DNA of 64,000 nucleotides from Conchocele bisecta (lineage: Eukaryota; Mollusca; Bivalvia; Lucinida; Thyasiridae). Of this stretch, positions 1 through 10,636 are shown piece by piece. The translations under genes were made by a program, and so were the position numbers. Where the stretch lies: the NCBI GenBank assembly GCA_029237695.1, contig CM055280.1:28958560-29022559 (forward strand). The letters run 5' to 3'. Numbering within the stretch: position 1 is the first letter of the stretch; the number at the start of each line of letters is the position of its first letter. The notes beneath the pieces are model-generated. The model saw nothing but the letters and a program-made list of their open reading frames with translations, did no database searches and was not told the DNA's origin.

Positions 1-350
1 AAAAACATCCACAATTGTACTACCAAAAAAAAAATAAAAAATCACCAAAATATGACAAAATATGACAAATGACAATGAGAATATCCACAATTGGGACGAA
101 GACATCCACAATTGGGACGAGGGTATCCAAAATTGGGTGCAAACGTCGTCTTTTGTACTAGACGTCCCAATAGTGGATACATTGCAAAATTGCAAAACAT
201 CCACAATTGTGACGAAAGCATCCACAATTGTACTACCAAAATTGAAAAAAAAAACACCAAAATATGACAAAATATGACAAAATACAATGAGAATATCCAC
301 AATTGGGACGAAGACATCCACACAATTGGGACGAGAGTATCCACAATTGG
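1..350. repeat. Subterminal ATCCACAATTG repeat array, left arm
   Basis: Many copies of a unit around ATCCACAATTGGGACGA, some ending in GTACTACCAAA, are interleaved with AT-rich AAATATGACAAAATATGAC stretches. The core CAATTG is itself palindromic. The array lies at the element end, like the iterons or subterminal binding sites of replicator or transposase proteins; that role is an inference. ORFs read through it are repeat translation, not genes. Confidence 0.7.
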
Positions 351-555
351 TCACGTTATACACAATTGGGACTGGTAGTACAAAAGACGATGTTTTCGCC
401 CGATAGTGGATGGGGGTTCTAGTACATTCTGCACGGAGCCACAATTTTTGGAGGATTCCCCAACCCAACTCGCCACCTCGTCTCGTTTCGCCTCGGCACA
501 TCCACAATCGAACGCCCAATTGAAGATATGTTTCCCATTGGAATAGACAGACACA

Positions 556-920
556 ATGCCATACAAGGAATGCGAAACATGCGGCAAGGGTTTCGACAAG
601 CCCGCAAATCTTCGAAGACACATGGGTCGCAAGAACCCGTGCAGACCTCCCACGAGAGAGTGTCCCGGATGTGGAGGGAAGTTTGCCACCTACAAGACTC
701 TCTGGCAACATCGCTCGACAGGTGTCCCGATTGGGCAGAAGATAGAACCACGGAGGGTAGCAAGAAGAAGGCTGCGACCAGGAAGAGGGTCCTGGTACTG
801 GAGAGGAGGGTGGTAGAGTTGGAGGAGGAGGTAGCTAGACTGCGGGATGGAAAACCTCGCGAGGGAGCGAGACACGAGAACGTCGACGACGAGATCGATT
901 GGGCAGATCTCGATCTGTAG
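556..920 (+). pseudogene. C2H2 zinc-finger/coiled-coil protein, broken left-arm copy
   Basis: Left-arm copy of the intact gene at 7181-7546. It starts at the equivalent ATG and encodes the two zinc fingers (CETCGKGFDKPANLRRHM and CPGCGGKFATYKTLWQH). Just after the second finger (near 717-745) the sequence differs from the right arm by small indels and a substitution, so the lysine-rich and coiled-coil tail falls out of frame and the first frame ends near 816. The downstream coding sequence is still visible in another frame up to the stop at 918-920. It is probably inactive unless the indels are assembly errors. Confidence 0.65.
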
Positions 921-1012
921 AGAGATTCTGCACATTTTTGCACATTTTTGCACTAGCCAGTTTGCCCCCATCTCGACCCCCAACGGCAAACAAAACACCA
1001 CAAAACCTCTCC

Positions 1013-1190
1013 CAAGAGGCAAACAGAAATGATACCACCCATTTGTGTATTTGGACACATTTGGGAAAAGTGTAGAAAAAATACGCCTCCCAAGAGGCAA
1101 ACAGAAATGATACCACCCATTTGTGTATTTGGACACATTTGGGAAAAGTGTAGAAAAAATTCGCCTCCCAAGAGGCAAACAGAAATTATA
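1013..1190 (+). repeat. 75-bp tandem duplication, left arm
   Basis: Two and a third copies of a unit starting at CAAGAGGCAAACAGAAATGA and including ATTTGTGTATTTGGACAC. It lies between the zinc-finger gene and the start of the long gene. The segment AATGATACCACC resembles part of the Polinton TIR, though the shared stretch is short. Confidence 0.75.
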
Positions 1191-1441
1191 GGGGTGTAAA
1201 AAATCTTCTAGCAACTTATTTTTCGGCAACCATTCTATCGCGAGAAATCTCTACAAAAGTGGAAACCACGAAAGAAGAACTAGAAAACATCGCAAGAGTT
1301 CTGTGGTACACAATGGATCCGCCAAATTTCTACTCGTTTTGTGCACAATCTGGTTCCAAAACTGCTTCCAGCATGGAAAAGTAGTCCAATTGAACATATA
1401 AAAATGTAGCTGTATACAACCACGGCAACAAAAATTTCAAA

Positions 1442-4005
1442 ATGTCTTTTCGAGCAACTTTCCAAACAATGGGAATACGAGCGAAGAACAGTGTTTCTAG
1501 GCACTTGCTTCTAGAGAACACGTACGAGAACAATCTAGTCTCGGACATAGCAAAAGTAGACTACTTGTTCGGCCACGAGGGGCAAACACGACTCCAACCT
1601 CTAGATGGTCTGCCTGCTTTCGTCGACGATCTGTACGTTTTTGGCTATTTGTCTAGAGAAGAGTGCGTAGCAGTAGGAAACAAAGTCTCTTGCACGACCG
1701 GCGATACAGGGTCTGCAAACAATTGCGTGGGAAAGATAGCGATAGCAGTAGAGAAACAATAGGTCTGGGGCAAAAGCCACTGCATACAACAATACTGCAC
1801 ACAGTCCGAGAATGTGGAGAATACGGCAATAGTACCATACGAAACACGATAGATAGAATAGAAGAATGTAGTGGGAGAAAGCGCAAAAGATTGGACCAGC
1901 AGCACAATGGACTGTACCCATACGCGGAATTTGTAGCAAAGATAGCGGTATCCGAAATTCCGATAGAACTTCTAGAACAGCAATTGCCAACAATGCAGGC
2001 TAGATTGCAAGCAGTAGGCATGGACATCTACTGTGTAGACTACACGCAAGACTTTTCTGGGGTCCTAGATAGAAAAGCGCTAGTAGAACATCTCGAAAAC
2101 GACCAAGGATTTGTTTCTACAGGGTAGTAGTACTGGTTGGGGAGGGATAGAAGAAAGAGGAGGCACAATTCTAGACAATACTAGTTCTGTTGGGAACCAC
2201 GTTTGTAGCTGGATACAGACACACGACAGCAAAACAACTAGAACAAAGTTGTACAATAAGGTAGTCTCCAATTTCGAAGCCGGAGAGATCCGAGATCCAG
2301 TAGGTGGCCATCTAGCAGACTACGCGGATTGCACCAACGAACATCTACGAAAAACTTTTGTACACCCAGATGTGCAGCATAGGGGTTGCACGAGAATAGA
2401 AGTTTCTGTGTACGCTAGTTCTTCACTCTCTAGAGAAAATGCAGAGGACGTTCTAGCACAAGCAAGAGACTCTGTTTCCCTAGGTGGAGACATTTTCGTA
2501 GTACAGCCTCCACGCAGACAGTGGGAGAATCTAGCAAAGAGTCTGGATAGATGTTTTGTACTAGGAGATAAGCCATGTGGACAAATATTTGTAGCATGGT
2601 ACGCACATACAGGAACAGGTAGGATATCTGGAGTACGCATACGTCCGACTCACGCAACACTAGAATGTCCGCAAAAATGGAAGCGAGCAATGGAATGGGC
2701 TGCAGCAGATTTTGGCTTCCGAGCATGTCCGATATTTGTATCCGAGATTCTGTCTGTAGAAGACGAAGAAATAGAAATGGCTCCACTACAGTGCTACGCA
2801 AAAGCAAGCGATTCCGCAACAATACTCTGTGCGAGCAAGAAGCCAACCGAAATACGCGCTAGAGGTCCAGATGTAGATCTTGCAGAGGTCTTGCCATCCA
2901 CAGACTACGTTTGCTGGAAATGGAGAGACAAGAAAGCGCAACGTGTAGGTGTAGAAAAATCTATGTACGATCTTGTAGAAGTTCCAGAGATAGCAGCCGC
3001 TAGAGAGGTTTCCACACTGTCACCACGAAATAGAGCAGAAAGATTGCTACAATTTCGAGATGCCGAACAAGCCGAAGTTTGAAGAAGAGAAACACTAGAA
3101 AGAGAAACACCAGCAGAGTCTACGCCCGAGTACACCAGAAGATTCCTCGAACTAGAAAGACTAGCTGTAGCAGCCGCCGAACACGTAGAATACACCGAAG
3201 AGAAAGAACGCCTCCGAAAAACTATTTGGTCCATGCTAGGAGGCATGCAAACAGAAAAGATCTCCTCGATTGCCAACAGCAATGTACTCTGGGACATTGT
3301 AGGGTTTCGACGAGGTCCAACAAGTATGTACCAATACGGTGGCACAAGAGCAGTCTTGTGGAGTGCAGAAGGTGGCCAGATGTGCGTTTGGCCTACCAAC
3401 GCGCTTTCCAAAATTCTAGATAGCTGCGAAGATATGTTCGAGAAGCAAGTTTGCGGCGCCAAGACAACATTCTGGTTGCCCCAACGTGTATCTCCGCATA
3501 CGAATTTGTCCGACAAGGTTGTTCCAAGCAAACGGACGTACAATCCAGTGGAACCCAATAGAAGTAGAGGAAACACCAAATACCAGAAGAGCTCGAAAGA
3601 ATACAAAATCTGCAAACAGCTGCAGAGGAGTCCGGGTCTGTAGAGAGGCTCTGCCTAGAGGAAACAACATTGGGAAAGACGAAGCCACAGAGAGATCTAG
3701 ATCTAGAACCAGGTTTGTACAGTTGTAGTAGATACGCCAATACAACATACAGGGGAGCAGATAGAACAATACTATTTCTAGTAGCTACAAACGAGGATGG
3801 CACACCTACAACAGGAGAGGAAATTCCAACATACGGATACTTCCTCCAACAAGAAGTAGAAAAGATATCTACTCCACTGTGCGAGCTGCAGAACCCACTT
3901 CGATGTAGAATGGGGGATGTCCGCACAACCAAAAGCAAGAAGAAATCTAGAACATTTGTAGTGTGTCCAGTGGTAGCTATAGTGCCAGACAGAAGTCTAG
4001 AATAG
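1442..4005 (+). pseudogene. Long gene of unrecognised family, replication-initiator-like motifs, left copy
   Basis: Coding sequence runs from ATG 1442 to stop 4003-4005 in several frames. Frame 2 runs to 1762, frame 1 to 2127, frame 2 to a stop at 3080-3082, then it continues through the arm boundary at 3449 and finishes in the core after another break near 3640. Visible motifs are DIYCVDYTQDFSG (about 2023-2063), TRTKLYNKVVSNFE and GCTRIEVSVYA. The D..D-then-R.K.YNK...E layout recalls rolling-circle-type replication initiators, but no HUH motif is certain and I do not assign a family. The C-terminal part (3670-4005) is lysine-rich near its end. The first two frame changes are also present in the right arm; the stop at 3080 is private to this arm. 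Confidence 0.5.
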
Positions 4006-4042
4006 AAAGCATACATATTTCAACTATTTTCTTTCCAAAGGG

Positions 4043-4663
4043 CTACTCCATGTAGAAAGGGTCGCCAGGGCGTATGGACTCGCTAGGAGTTTTCCTTTTT
4101 TCCTCCGGTTTGGCGGACTGTTTGGCGGGGTGCGCGAACTGGGCGTCGGGATCTCCATTCTTCCAGATTCTACAAGACTCTAGGGACACGAATGGGAACA
4201 GTGGTTTGCAGACCGCGTATGCCACCACGAGAACCCCGAGCCACCACTTCACATTCTCTACGGTTTTCCAAATGTCGTGCACCTCCCGCTCGTCTTTCTT
4301 CGGACACTCGGAATCGATGGTTTTTCCAAAACTGCTGGCATCGTCGGAAATCGCGTCCAACAACAGTCTACGTTCCAGCGCGTCCAATCGTCTCTCCATG
4401 TCGGACAGGCGCGTCGATTCTTCGAACGAGCTGGCGTTTCGTACATCTTCGAGTAGATCCCGAGGGAACTCGGTTGGACCAGGTGCGGTCGCCCTTTGTA
4501 CTACGGGGGTAGGGGTTTCTTGTTCTTCCTGTTTTGTACTGCGTTCCGCATCGACGGCGTCCCATATTCTTCGAAGACGAGTTGTACCGATCCTATATTT
4601 TTCCTTCGTGTCGTCCGCAGACTCGACACCTCGAAGATTGCGAATATCTTGCTTCTCGAACAT
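4043..4663 (-). CDS. Core-region coiled-coil membrane protein
   Basis: Intact 206-residue ORF. Its first five codons (MFEKQ) lie in the right arm and are shared with an internal MFEKQ of the left copy of the long gene; the rest is unique core sequence. Residues around 85-110 form a short heptad stretch (MERRLDALERRLLLDAI), and residues about 140-165 a hydrophobic segment (WWLGVLVVAYAVCKPLFPFV) that could span a membrane. The tail is rich in lysine and proline. It may be a separate gene starting at this methionine, or the alternative C-terminus of the long arm gene; the 2-nt insertion near 4672 makes the second impossible in the present copy. No homolog recognised. Confidence 0.5.
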   Translation of the reverse strand: MFEKQDIRNLRGVESADDTKEKYRIGTTRLRRIWDAVDAERSTKQEEQETPTPVVQRATAPGPTEFPRDLLEDVRNASSFEESTRLSDMERRLDALERRLLLDAISDDASSFGKTIDSECPKKDEREVHDIWKTVENVKWWLGVLVVAYAVCKPLFPFVSLESCRIWKNGDPDAQFAHPAKQSAKPEEKRKTPSESIRPGDPFYME

Positions 4664-6659
4664 ATCTTCGCACCTCTATCTAGAATTTTGGAAAGCGCGT
4701 TGGTAGGCCAAACGCACATCTGGCCGCCTTCTGCACTCCACAAGACTGCTCTAGTGCCACCGTATTGGTACATACTTGTTGGACCTCGTCGAAACCCTAC
4801 AATGTCCCAGAGTACATTGCTGTTGGCAATCGAGGAGATCTTTTCTGTTGCATGGCCTCCTAGCATGGACCAAATAGTGTTTCGGAGGCGTTCTTTCTCT
4901 TCGGTGTATTCTACGTGTTCGGCGGCTGCTACAGCTAGTCTTTCTAGTTCGAGGAATCTTCTAGTGTACTCGGGCGTAGACTCTGCTGGTGTTTCTCTTT
5001 CTAGTGTTTCTCTTCTCCAAACTTCGGCTTGTTCGGCATCTCGAAATTGTAGCAATCTTTCTGCTCTATTTCGTGGAGACAGTGTGGAAACCTCTCTAGT
5101 CGGCTGCTATCTCTGGAACTTCTACAAGATCGTACATAGATTTTTCTACACCTACACGTTGCGCTTTCTTGTCTCTCCATTTCCAGCAAACGTAGTCTGT
5201 GGATGGCAAGACCTCTGCAAGATCTACATCTGGACCTCTAGCGCGTATTTCGGTTGGCTTCTTGCTCGCACAGAGTATTGTTGCGGAATCGCTTGCTTTT
5301 GCGTAGCACTGTAGTGGAGCCATTTCTATTTCTTCGTCTTCTACAGACAGAATCTCGGATACAAATATCGGACATGCTCGGAAGCCAAATCTGCTGCAGC
5401 CCATTCCATTGCTCGCTTCCATTTTTGCGGACATTTCTAGTGTTGCGTGAGTCGGACGTATGCGTACTCCAGATATCCTACCTGTTTCCTGTATGTGCGT
5501 ACCATGCTACAAATATTTGTCCACATGGCTTATCTCCTAGTACAAAACATCTATCCAGACTCTTTGCTAGATTCTCCCACTGTCTGCGTGGAGGCTGTAC
5601 TACGAAGATGTCTCCACCTAGGGAAACTGTGTCTCTTGCTTGTGCTAGAACGTCCTCTGCATTTTCTCTAGAGAGTGAAGAACTAGCGTACACAGAAACT
5701 TCTATTCTCGTGCAACCCCTATGCTGCACATCTGGGTGTACAAAAGTTTTTCGTAGATGTTCGTTGGTGCAATCCGCGTAGTCTGCTAGATGGCCACCTA
5801 CTGGATCTCGGATCTCTCCGGCTTCGAAATTGGAGACTACCTTGTTGTACAACTTTGTTCTAGTTGTTTTGCTGTCGTGTGTCTGTATCCAGCTACAAAC
5901 GTGGTTCCCAACAGAACTAGTATTGTCTAGAATTGTGCCTCCTCTTTCTTCTATCCCTCCCCAACCAGTACTACTACCCTGTGACAACACCTTGGTCGTT
6001 TTCGAGATGTTCTACTAGCGCTTTTCTATCTAGGACCCCAGAAAAGTCTTGCGTGTAGTCTACACAGTAGATGTCCATGCCTACTGCTTGCAATCTAGCC
6101 TGCATTGTTGGCAATTGCTGTTCTAGAAGTTCTATCGGAATTTCGGACACCGCTATATTTGCTACAAATTCCGCGTATGGGTACAGTCCATTGTGCTGCT
6201 GGGTCCAATTCTTTTGCGCTTTCTCCCCACTACATTCTTCTATTCTATCTATCGTGTTTCGTATGGTACTATTGCCGTATTCTCCACATTCTCGGACTGT
6301 GTGCAGTATTGTTGTATGCAGTGGCTTTTGCCCCAGACCTATTGTTTCTCTACTGCTATCGCTATCTTTCCCACGCGATTTTTTGCAGACCCTGTATCGC
6401 CGGTCGTGCAAGAGACTTTGTTTCCTACTGCTACGCACTCTTCTCTAGACAAATAGCCAAAAACGTACAGATCGTCGACGAAAGCAGGCAGACCATCTAG
6501 AGGTTGGAGTCGTGTTTGCCCCTCGTGGCCGAACAAGTAGTCTACTTTTGCTATGTCCGAGACTAGATTGTTCTCGTACGTGTTCTCTAGAAGCAAGTGC
6601 CTAGAAACACTGTTCTTCGCTCGTATTCCCATTGTTTGGAAAGTTGCTCGAAAAGACAT
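4648..6659 (-). pseudogene. Long gene of unrecognised family, right-arm copy (arm portion)
   Basis: Starts at ATG 6657-6659 and reads leftward as the mirror copy of 1442-3449. It keeps the two frame changes seen in the left arm (around 6342 and 5985). It has its own indels near 5490, 5100 and 4672 that break the frame again, but it has tryptophan where the left copy has a stop. At the arm end the sequence enters the core, where it meets a different continuation from the left copy (the ORF at 4043-4663). Function is not assignable; a DNA-replication role is a guess from motif layout and from the terminal repeat arrays. Confidence 0.5.
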
Positions 6660-6904
6660 TTTGAAATTTTTGTTGCCGTGGTTGTATACAGCTACATTTT
6701 TATATGTTAAATTGGACTACTTTTCCATGCTGGAAGCAGTTTTGGAACCAGATTGTGCACAAAACGAGTAGAAATTTGGCGGATCCATTGTGTACCACAG
6801 AACTCTTGCGATGTTTTCTAGTTCTTCTTTCGTGGTTTCCACTTTTGTAGAGATTTCTCGCGATAGAATGGTTGCCGAAAAATAAGTTGCTAGAAGATTT
6901 TTTA

Positions 6905-7090
6905 CACTCCTATAATTTCTGTTTGCCTCTTGGGAGGCGAATTTTTTCTACACTTTTCCCAAATGTGTCCAAATACACAAATGGGTGGTATCATTTCTGT
7001 TTGCCTCTTGGGAGGCGAATTTTTTCTACACTTTTCCCAAATGTGTCCAAATACACAAATGGGTGGTATCATTTCTGTTTGCCTCTTGGG
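6905..7090 (-). repeat. 75-bp tandem duplication, right arm
   Basis: Inverted counterpart of 1013-1190 with the same copy number, so the tandem duplication predates the arm duplication or has been homogenised between arms. Confidence 0.75.
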
Positions 7091-7180
7091 AGAGGTTTTC
7101 TGGTGTTTTGTTTGCCGTTGGGGGTCGAGATGGGGGCAAACTGGCTAGTGCAAAAATGTGCAAAAATGTGCAGAATCTCT

Positions 7181-7546
7181 CTACAGATCGAGATCTGCCC
7201 AATCGATCTCGTCGTCGACGTTCTCGTGTTTCGCTCCCTCGCGAGGTTTTCCATCCCGCAGTCTAGCTACCTCCTCCTCCAACTCTACCACCCTCCTCTC
7301 CAGTACCAGGACCCTCTTCCTGGTCGCAGCCTTCTTCTTGCTACCCTCCGTGGTTCTATCTTCTGCCACCTCGGGACACCTGTTCGAGCGATGTTGCCAG
7401 AGAGTCTTGTAGGTGGCAAACTTCCCTCCACATCCGGGACACTCTCTCGTGGGAGGTCTGCACGGGTTCTTGCGACCCATGTGTCTTCGAAGATTTGCGG
7501 GCTTGTCGAAACCCTTGCCGCATGTTTCGCATTCCTTGTATGGCAT
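7181..7546 (-). CDS. Small C2H2 zinc-finger and coiled-coil protein
   Basis: A 121-residue ORF, intact in this arm. Residues 4-25 form a first C2H2 finger (C..C with H..H in an RRHMGRKN context). Residues 35-60 form a second C..C....H type finger (CPGCGGKFATYKTLWQH). A basic linker follows (GSKKKAATRKR), then a short leucine/glutamate heptad segment (LVLERRVVELEEEVARL) and a very acidic tail ending DEIDWADLDL. This architecture suggests a DNA-binding regulatory or replication accessory protein. I cannot place it in a named family. It reads inward from the element end, as does the left copy. Confidence 0.7.
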   Translation of the reverse strand: MPYKECETCGKGFDKPANLRRHMGRKNPCRPPTRECPGCGGKFATYKTLWQHRSNRCPEVAEDRTTEGSKKKAATRKRVLVLERRVVELEEEVARLRDGKPREGAKHENVDDEIDWADLDL

Positions 7547-7719
7547 TGTGTCTGTCTATTCCAATGGGAAACATATCTTCAATTGGACGTTCGATTGTGA
7601 ATGTGCCGAGGCGAAACGAGACGAGGTGCGATGTGTGGGGGAATCCTCCAAAAATTGTGGCTCCGTGCAGAATGTACTAGAACCCCCATCCACTATCGGG
7701 CGAAAACATCGTCTTTTGT

Positions 7720-8490
7720 ACTACCAGTCCCAATTGTGTATATCGTGACCAATTGTGAATACTCTCGTCCCAATTGTGTGGATGTATTCGTCCCAATGTG
7801 GATATTCTCATTGTATTTTGTCATATTTTGTCATATTTTGGTGTATTTTTTTTTCAATTTTGGTAGTACAATTGTGGATGTTTTCGTCACAATTGTGGAT
7901 GTTTGCAATTTTGCAATGTATCCACTATTGGGACGTCTAGTACAAAAGACGACGTTTGCACCCAATTGTGGATACTCTCGTCCCAATTGTGGATGTCTTC
8001 GTCCCAATTGTGGATATTCTCATTGTCATTTGTCATATTTTGTCATATTTTGGTGATTTTTTATTTTTTTTTTGGTAGTACAATTGTGGATGTTTTTGTC
8101 ACAATTGTGGATGTTTTTGCCGATTTTTGCAATGTATCCACTATTGGGACGTCTAGAATCTATAATTGGGACGAGAGTTATCCACAATTGGGACGAGAGT
8201 ATCCATAAATCGGGCGCAAACATCGTCTTTTGTATTACCACCCCACCCCAATTGGGCGAAACGTCGTCTTTTGTACCACCCCCCAATTGTGGATACTCTC
8301 GTCCCCAATTGTGGATAACTCTCGTCCCCGGGCCCAATTATGGATGTCTTCGTCCCAATAGTGGATGTCTCGACCTTTCCATTCTCGTATGTCATATTTT
8401 CTCATATTTTGGAGATAAAAATTCACCTGCTTTTCCACGTGTATGTTGGCTCAAAAGAGGATGTGTGTGTGCAATTTGCATCCACAATTG
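7720..8490. repeat. Subterminal ATCCACAATTG repeat array, right arm
   Basis: Inverted counterpart of the array at 1-350, continuing outward past the window-limited left copy. It contains more than a dozen CCCAATTGTGGAT units, several joined to TTTTGTACTAC or AAGACGACGTTT stretches. It lies within 40 bp of the element terminus. Confidence 0.7.
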
Positions 8491-8493
8491 GGA

Positions 8494-8524
8494 GGTGGTA
8501 TCCTTTTGACTCTTATATACTACT
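8494..8524 (-). repeat. Terminal repeat end shared with the Polinton
   Basis: These last 31 bases match the outer 31 bases of the Polinton right end (62349-62379) at 29 positions, ending in CTTATATACTACT. The flank from 8525 resembles a host repeat with the motif ATTTACGGAAAAT. No target duplication can be checked because the left end is missing. Confidence 0.7.
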
Positions 8525-9850
8525 GACGCTATTTACGGAAAATGTTGTAAACGTATTTCATGAAATTACGCAGATGTCCAAAGGTACAAAATCACATAGC
8601 GATTCTCTCATTGTGAATAACCTTTGCAAATATTATCGTGCCTGGATAAACTGGGATATTTAGTTTTGTGACCATTCTAGACCCAGATCAACCAGATCAA
8701 CCAGATCAATCAGTACATCTGCACAGTCTGATCATGGTCTGCACCTATCGCCATTCCAGCAATGAATCACCATGCCAAGATAATTATATCGTTATCAAGC
8801 CACAGGATTGGGTTATTTGACCAGGAGCTATACTGGTCACACATCCTACAAACCCCGTTTCTTCAGTGACGACCCCATATATTTGCACTGTCCTTAAATT
8901 AATACTGGAAACGCCCATTCAATGTATTGCGTTTATATCCCAGTACATTACATTAGCCTACGTGACGTCGTGCGACGTTGTTGATTCGTTTAGGTTTGTT
9001 TGATGTCCTTAAAATACATGACGTTCATCGTCGTTGTCAATAACGTCACGCTTTTGACCACAGGTGATGGGAACAACTAATCTGATAGTCTGTTGTTACT
9101 TGTATAAGATACAAGGTGCGCAACAGTTAAATCAACAGGCTATTCAAATCCCTTGAAATTATAGAAATCGTCACCTGACTGTAACAATTTACGTTGATTA
9201 TTGTTAAAAATACAATAATCAGCGTCACAGAGCCGTTTACCGTGTTAAAAAATGCCCTGTGCTTGCGATACAGGTAAGTTTTGTCAACCCATCAGGCCTA
9301 AAAAAAAGTCGTCGTTATCGACGGTCCCTGATTTGCCCTGATTTACAAAAATAAAATATGTTTACTGCTGGCATGGAGACCAATCCGCAGTGAATTATAA
9401 ATCGTGTTCTGGTTGGCTGCTGTTGATGAGCGACCGGATCGCAGCGTATGGTACACTTGTTTTACTGACATCCACGATTTGAGATGGAATGTCCTCAAAT
9501 CAAGTAAGCAAGTGTTGTGTTGTTCGTAGCGGATTGCGTATTAGAGTCCGTTCTAGAAATAAAAAAATTGGAACAAAGATGCAATATAAAAATGTATTTG
9601 GCTGAAACCAAGTAAAAAATAAATACAATTTTTCATTTTTAAAATTAATATGTATCGGTAACACTCGCGCCCGACCCACGGAGTAAACCGGCAGTTATTT
9701 AATTTACTGATGACAAACACATATTCCCCGCCCCACACACACACACAGTGTGACTCGCACACAAAGTAAATATTTGTTCTTCTTTCGCAGTCTGGCACGG
9801 CTATCTATCTCTATATTGTGATGTAACCTTCATTGTGGATTAGTAGCGGG
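8525..9850. other. Host intergenic DNA, no gene seen
   Basis: AT-rich sequence with a short CCAGATCAA tandem (8690-8715) and a (CA)n run near 9740. A mini-ORF with a good GTAAGT donor at 9252-9273 is too short to support. Nothing else recognisable. Confidence 0.5.
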
Positions 9851-10242
9851 TACCAGGGCTCCAGATAAGGAATTGGTAATTGAGTATTGTTACTCCATCA
9901 GTTCTGAAGCAATTGGGTATTTCACAATTTTAATTGGGTAAAATTAAATCACACTACTGTTTACACATCAACAGACAGCAATTATTGAATAATTAATGTT
10001 TGTTTCAAAATGAAAACATATCTTGGCATTTCATTAGAATTGTCTCCTTGGATATTGTTTTCATGAAAAAATAAGAAAAATATGCTATATTGTGGTCTGT
10101 TTATTGTTTTCTGCAGCATGATAAAGGTACCACAATTGTTCTCATTGCTTTTTGATACTCACTACTTCTGATTTCAATTGGGTTTTTGGCAATTTTAATT
10201 GGGTATTTACGCAAATACGCAGCTTATCTGGAGCTCTGGGGT
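9851..10242. mobile_element. Small TIR element (MITE-like), CCAGGGCTCCAGATAAG family
   Basis: Inverted ends CCAGGGCTCCAGATAAGG and CTTATCTGGAGCTCTGG bound a 392-bp non-coding segment with duplicated AATTGGGTA motifs. Its right part recurs at 18242-18345, and its middle part (about 10010-10135) recurs at 14870-14985, showing a dispersed family. Confidence 0.6.
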
Positions 10243-10273
10243 ACATCACATCTTGTTCCGAGTACATAACTCT

Positions 10274-10375
10274 ATTAATAGCTTAGAAAATCACAGCTCA
10301 CGGATACAGAAAATATAAAAGACAGATGAAATAGTAAAACACATCCGTAGAGCCGAGATTTTCTAAGCTACTCTA
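10274..10375. repeat. Short palindromic repeat, fragment of the 30340-30775 family
   Basis: TAGCTTAGAAAATC at the left is mirrored by GATTTTCTAAGCTA at the right. The interior GATACAGAAAATATAAAA matches the foldback element at 30340-30775. Confidence 0.6.
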
Positions 10376-10636
10376 ATTATATTGCACTACATAAGATATA
10401 GAGCAACCTGTTGCATATAAAGCAGAAAATATGTGCAGTTACATCACATCCCCCCCCCCACTTTATTTTTCTGAACAACCCACCGTGATTTGGCCACATT
10501 TTGTTCTGGCAGATCTCATCCACATTCCTTACAATTGTCATTGCCAATTCATCTCTCCCTCTTCAGAATGTTTATGACCCTCACCAGTGACATCACAATC
10601 ATTCCCATGAATATTGCAATCATGAATGACATACCG

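Larger units (their letters stand above)
1..3449 (+). repeat. Left arm of large inverted repeat
   Basis: This is the reverse complement of 4648-8097, with scattered substitutions and small indels. By eye the identity is high, probably above 95 percent. The match stops abruptly after the bases encoding MFEKQ (3434-3449), where left and right sequences become unrelated. Confidence 0.9.
4648..8097 (-). repeat. Right arm of large inverted repeat
   Basis: Inverted copy of 1-3449. Differences include a 3-nt length change near 5985 (frame-neutral), a 2-nt insertion near 4672, and a tryptophan codon where the left arm has a stop (3080-3082). Sequence from 8098 to 8524 has no left counterpart inside the window. 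Confidence 0.9.
1..8524. mobile_element. Palindromic virus-like/transposon element with Polinton-type terminus (left end outside window)
   Basis: Two near-identical inverted arms (1-3449 and 4648-8097) flank a unique core (3450-4647). Base 1 pairs with about 8097, so roughly 427 bp of the left end is missing and the whole element would be near 8.95 kb. The right end (8494-8524) finishes in GACTCTTATATACTACT, the same terminus as the Polinton at 31104-62379. Outer parts are filled with ATCCACAATTG-type repeats; inner parts carry a zinc-finger gene and a long gene of unrecognised family in each arm. I do not recognise this element class. An integrated linear virus-like element or a non-autonomous Polinton relative are the main options. 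Confidence 0.75.

Noticed and set aside
1..350. ORFs through the ATCCACAATTG repeats (e.g. 42-344, 62-277, 7755-8509)
   Set aside because: Translation of repeat arrays, with no start context or conserved domain.
9252..9273. Mini first exon MPCACDT followed by GTAAGT, reminiscent of a metallothionein start
   Set aside because: Seven codons only, and no matching Cys-rich second exon was found downstream.
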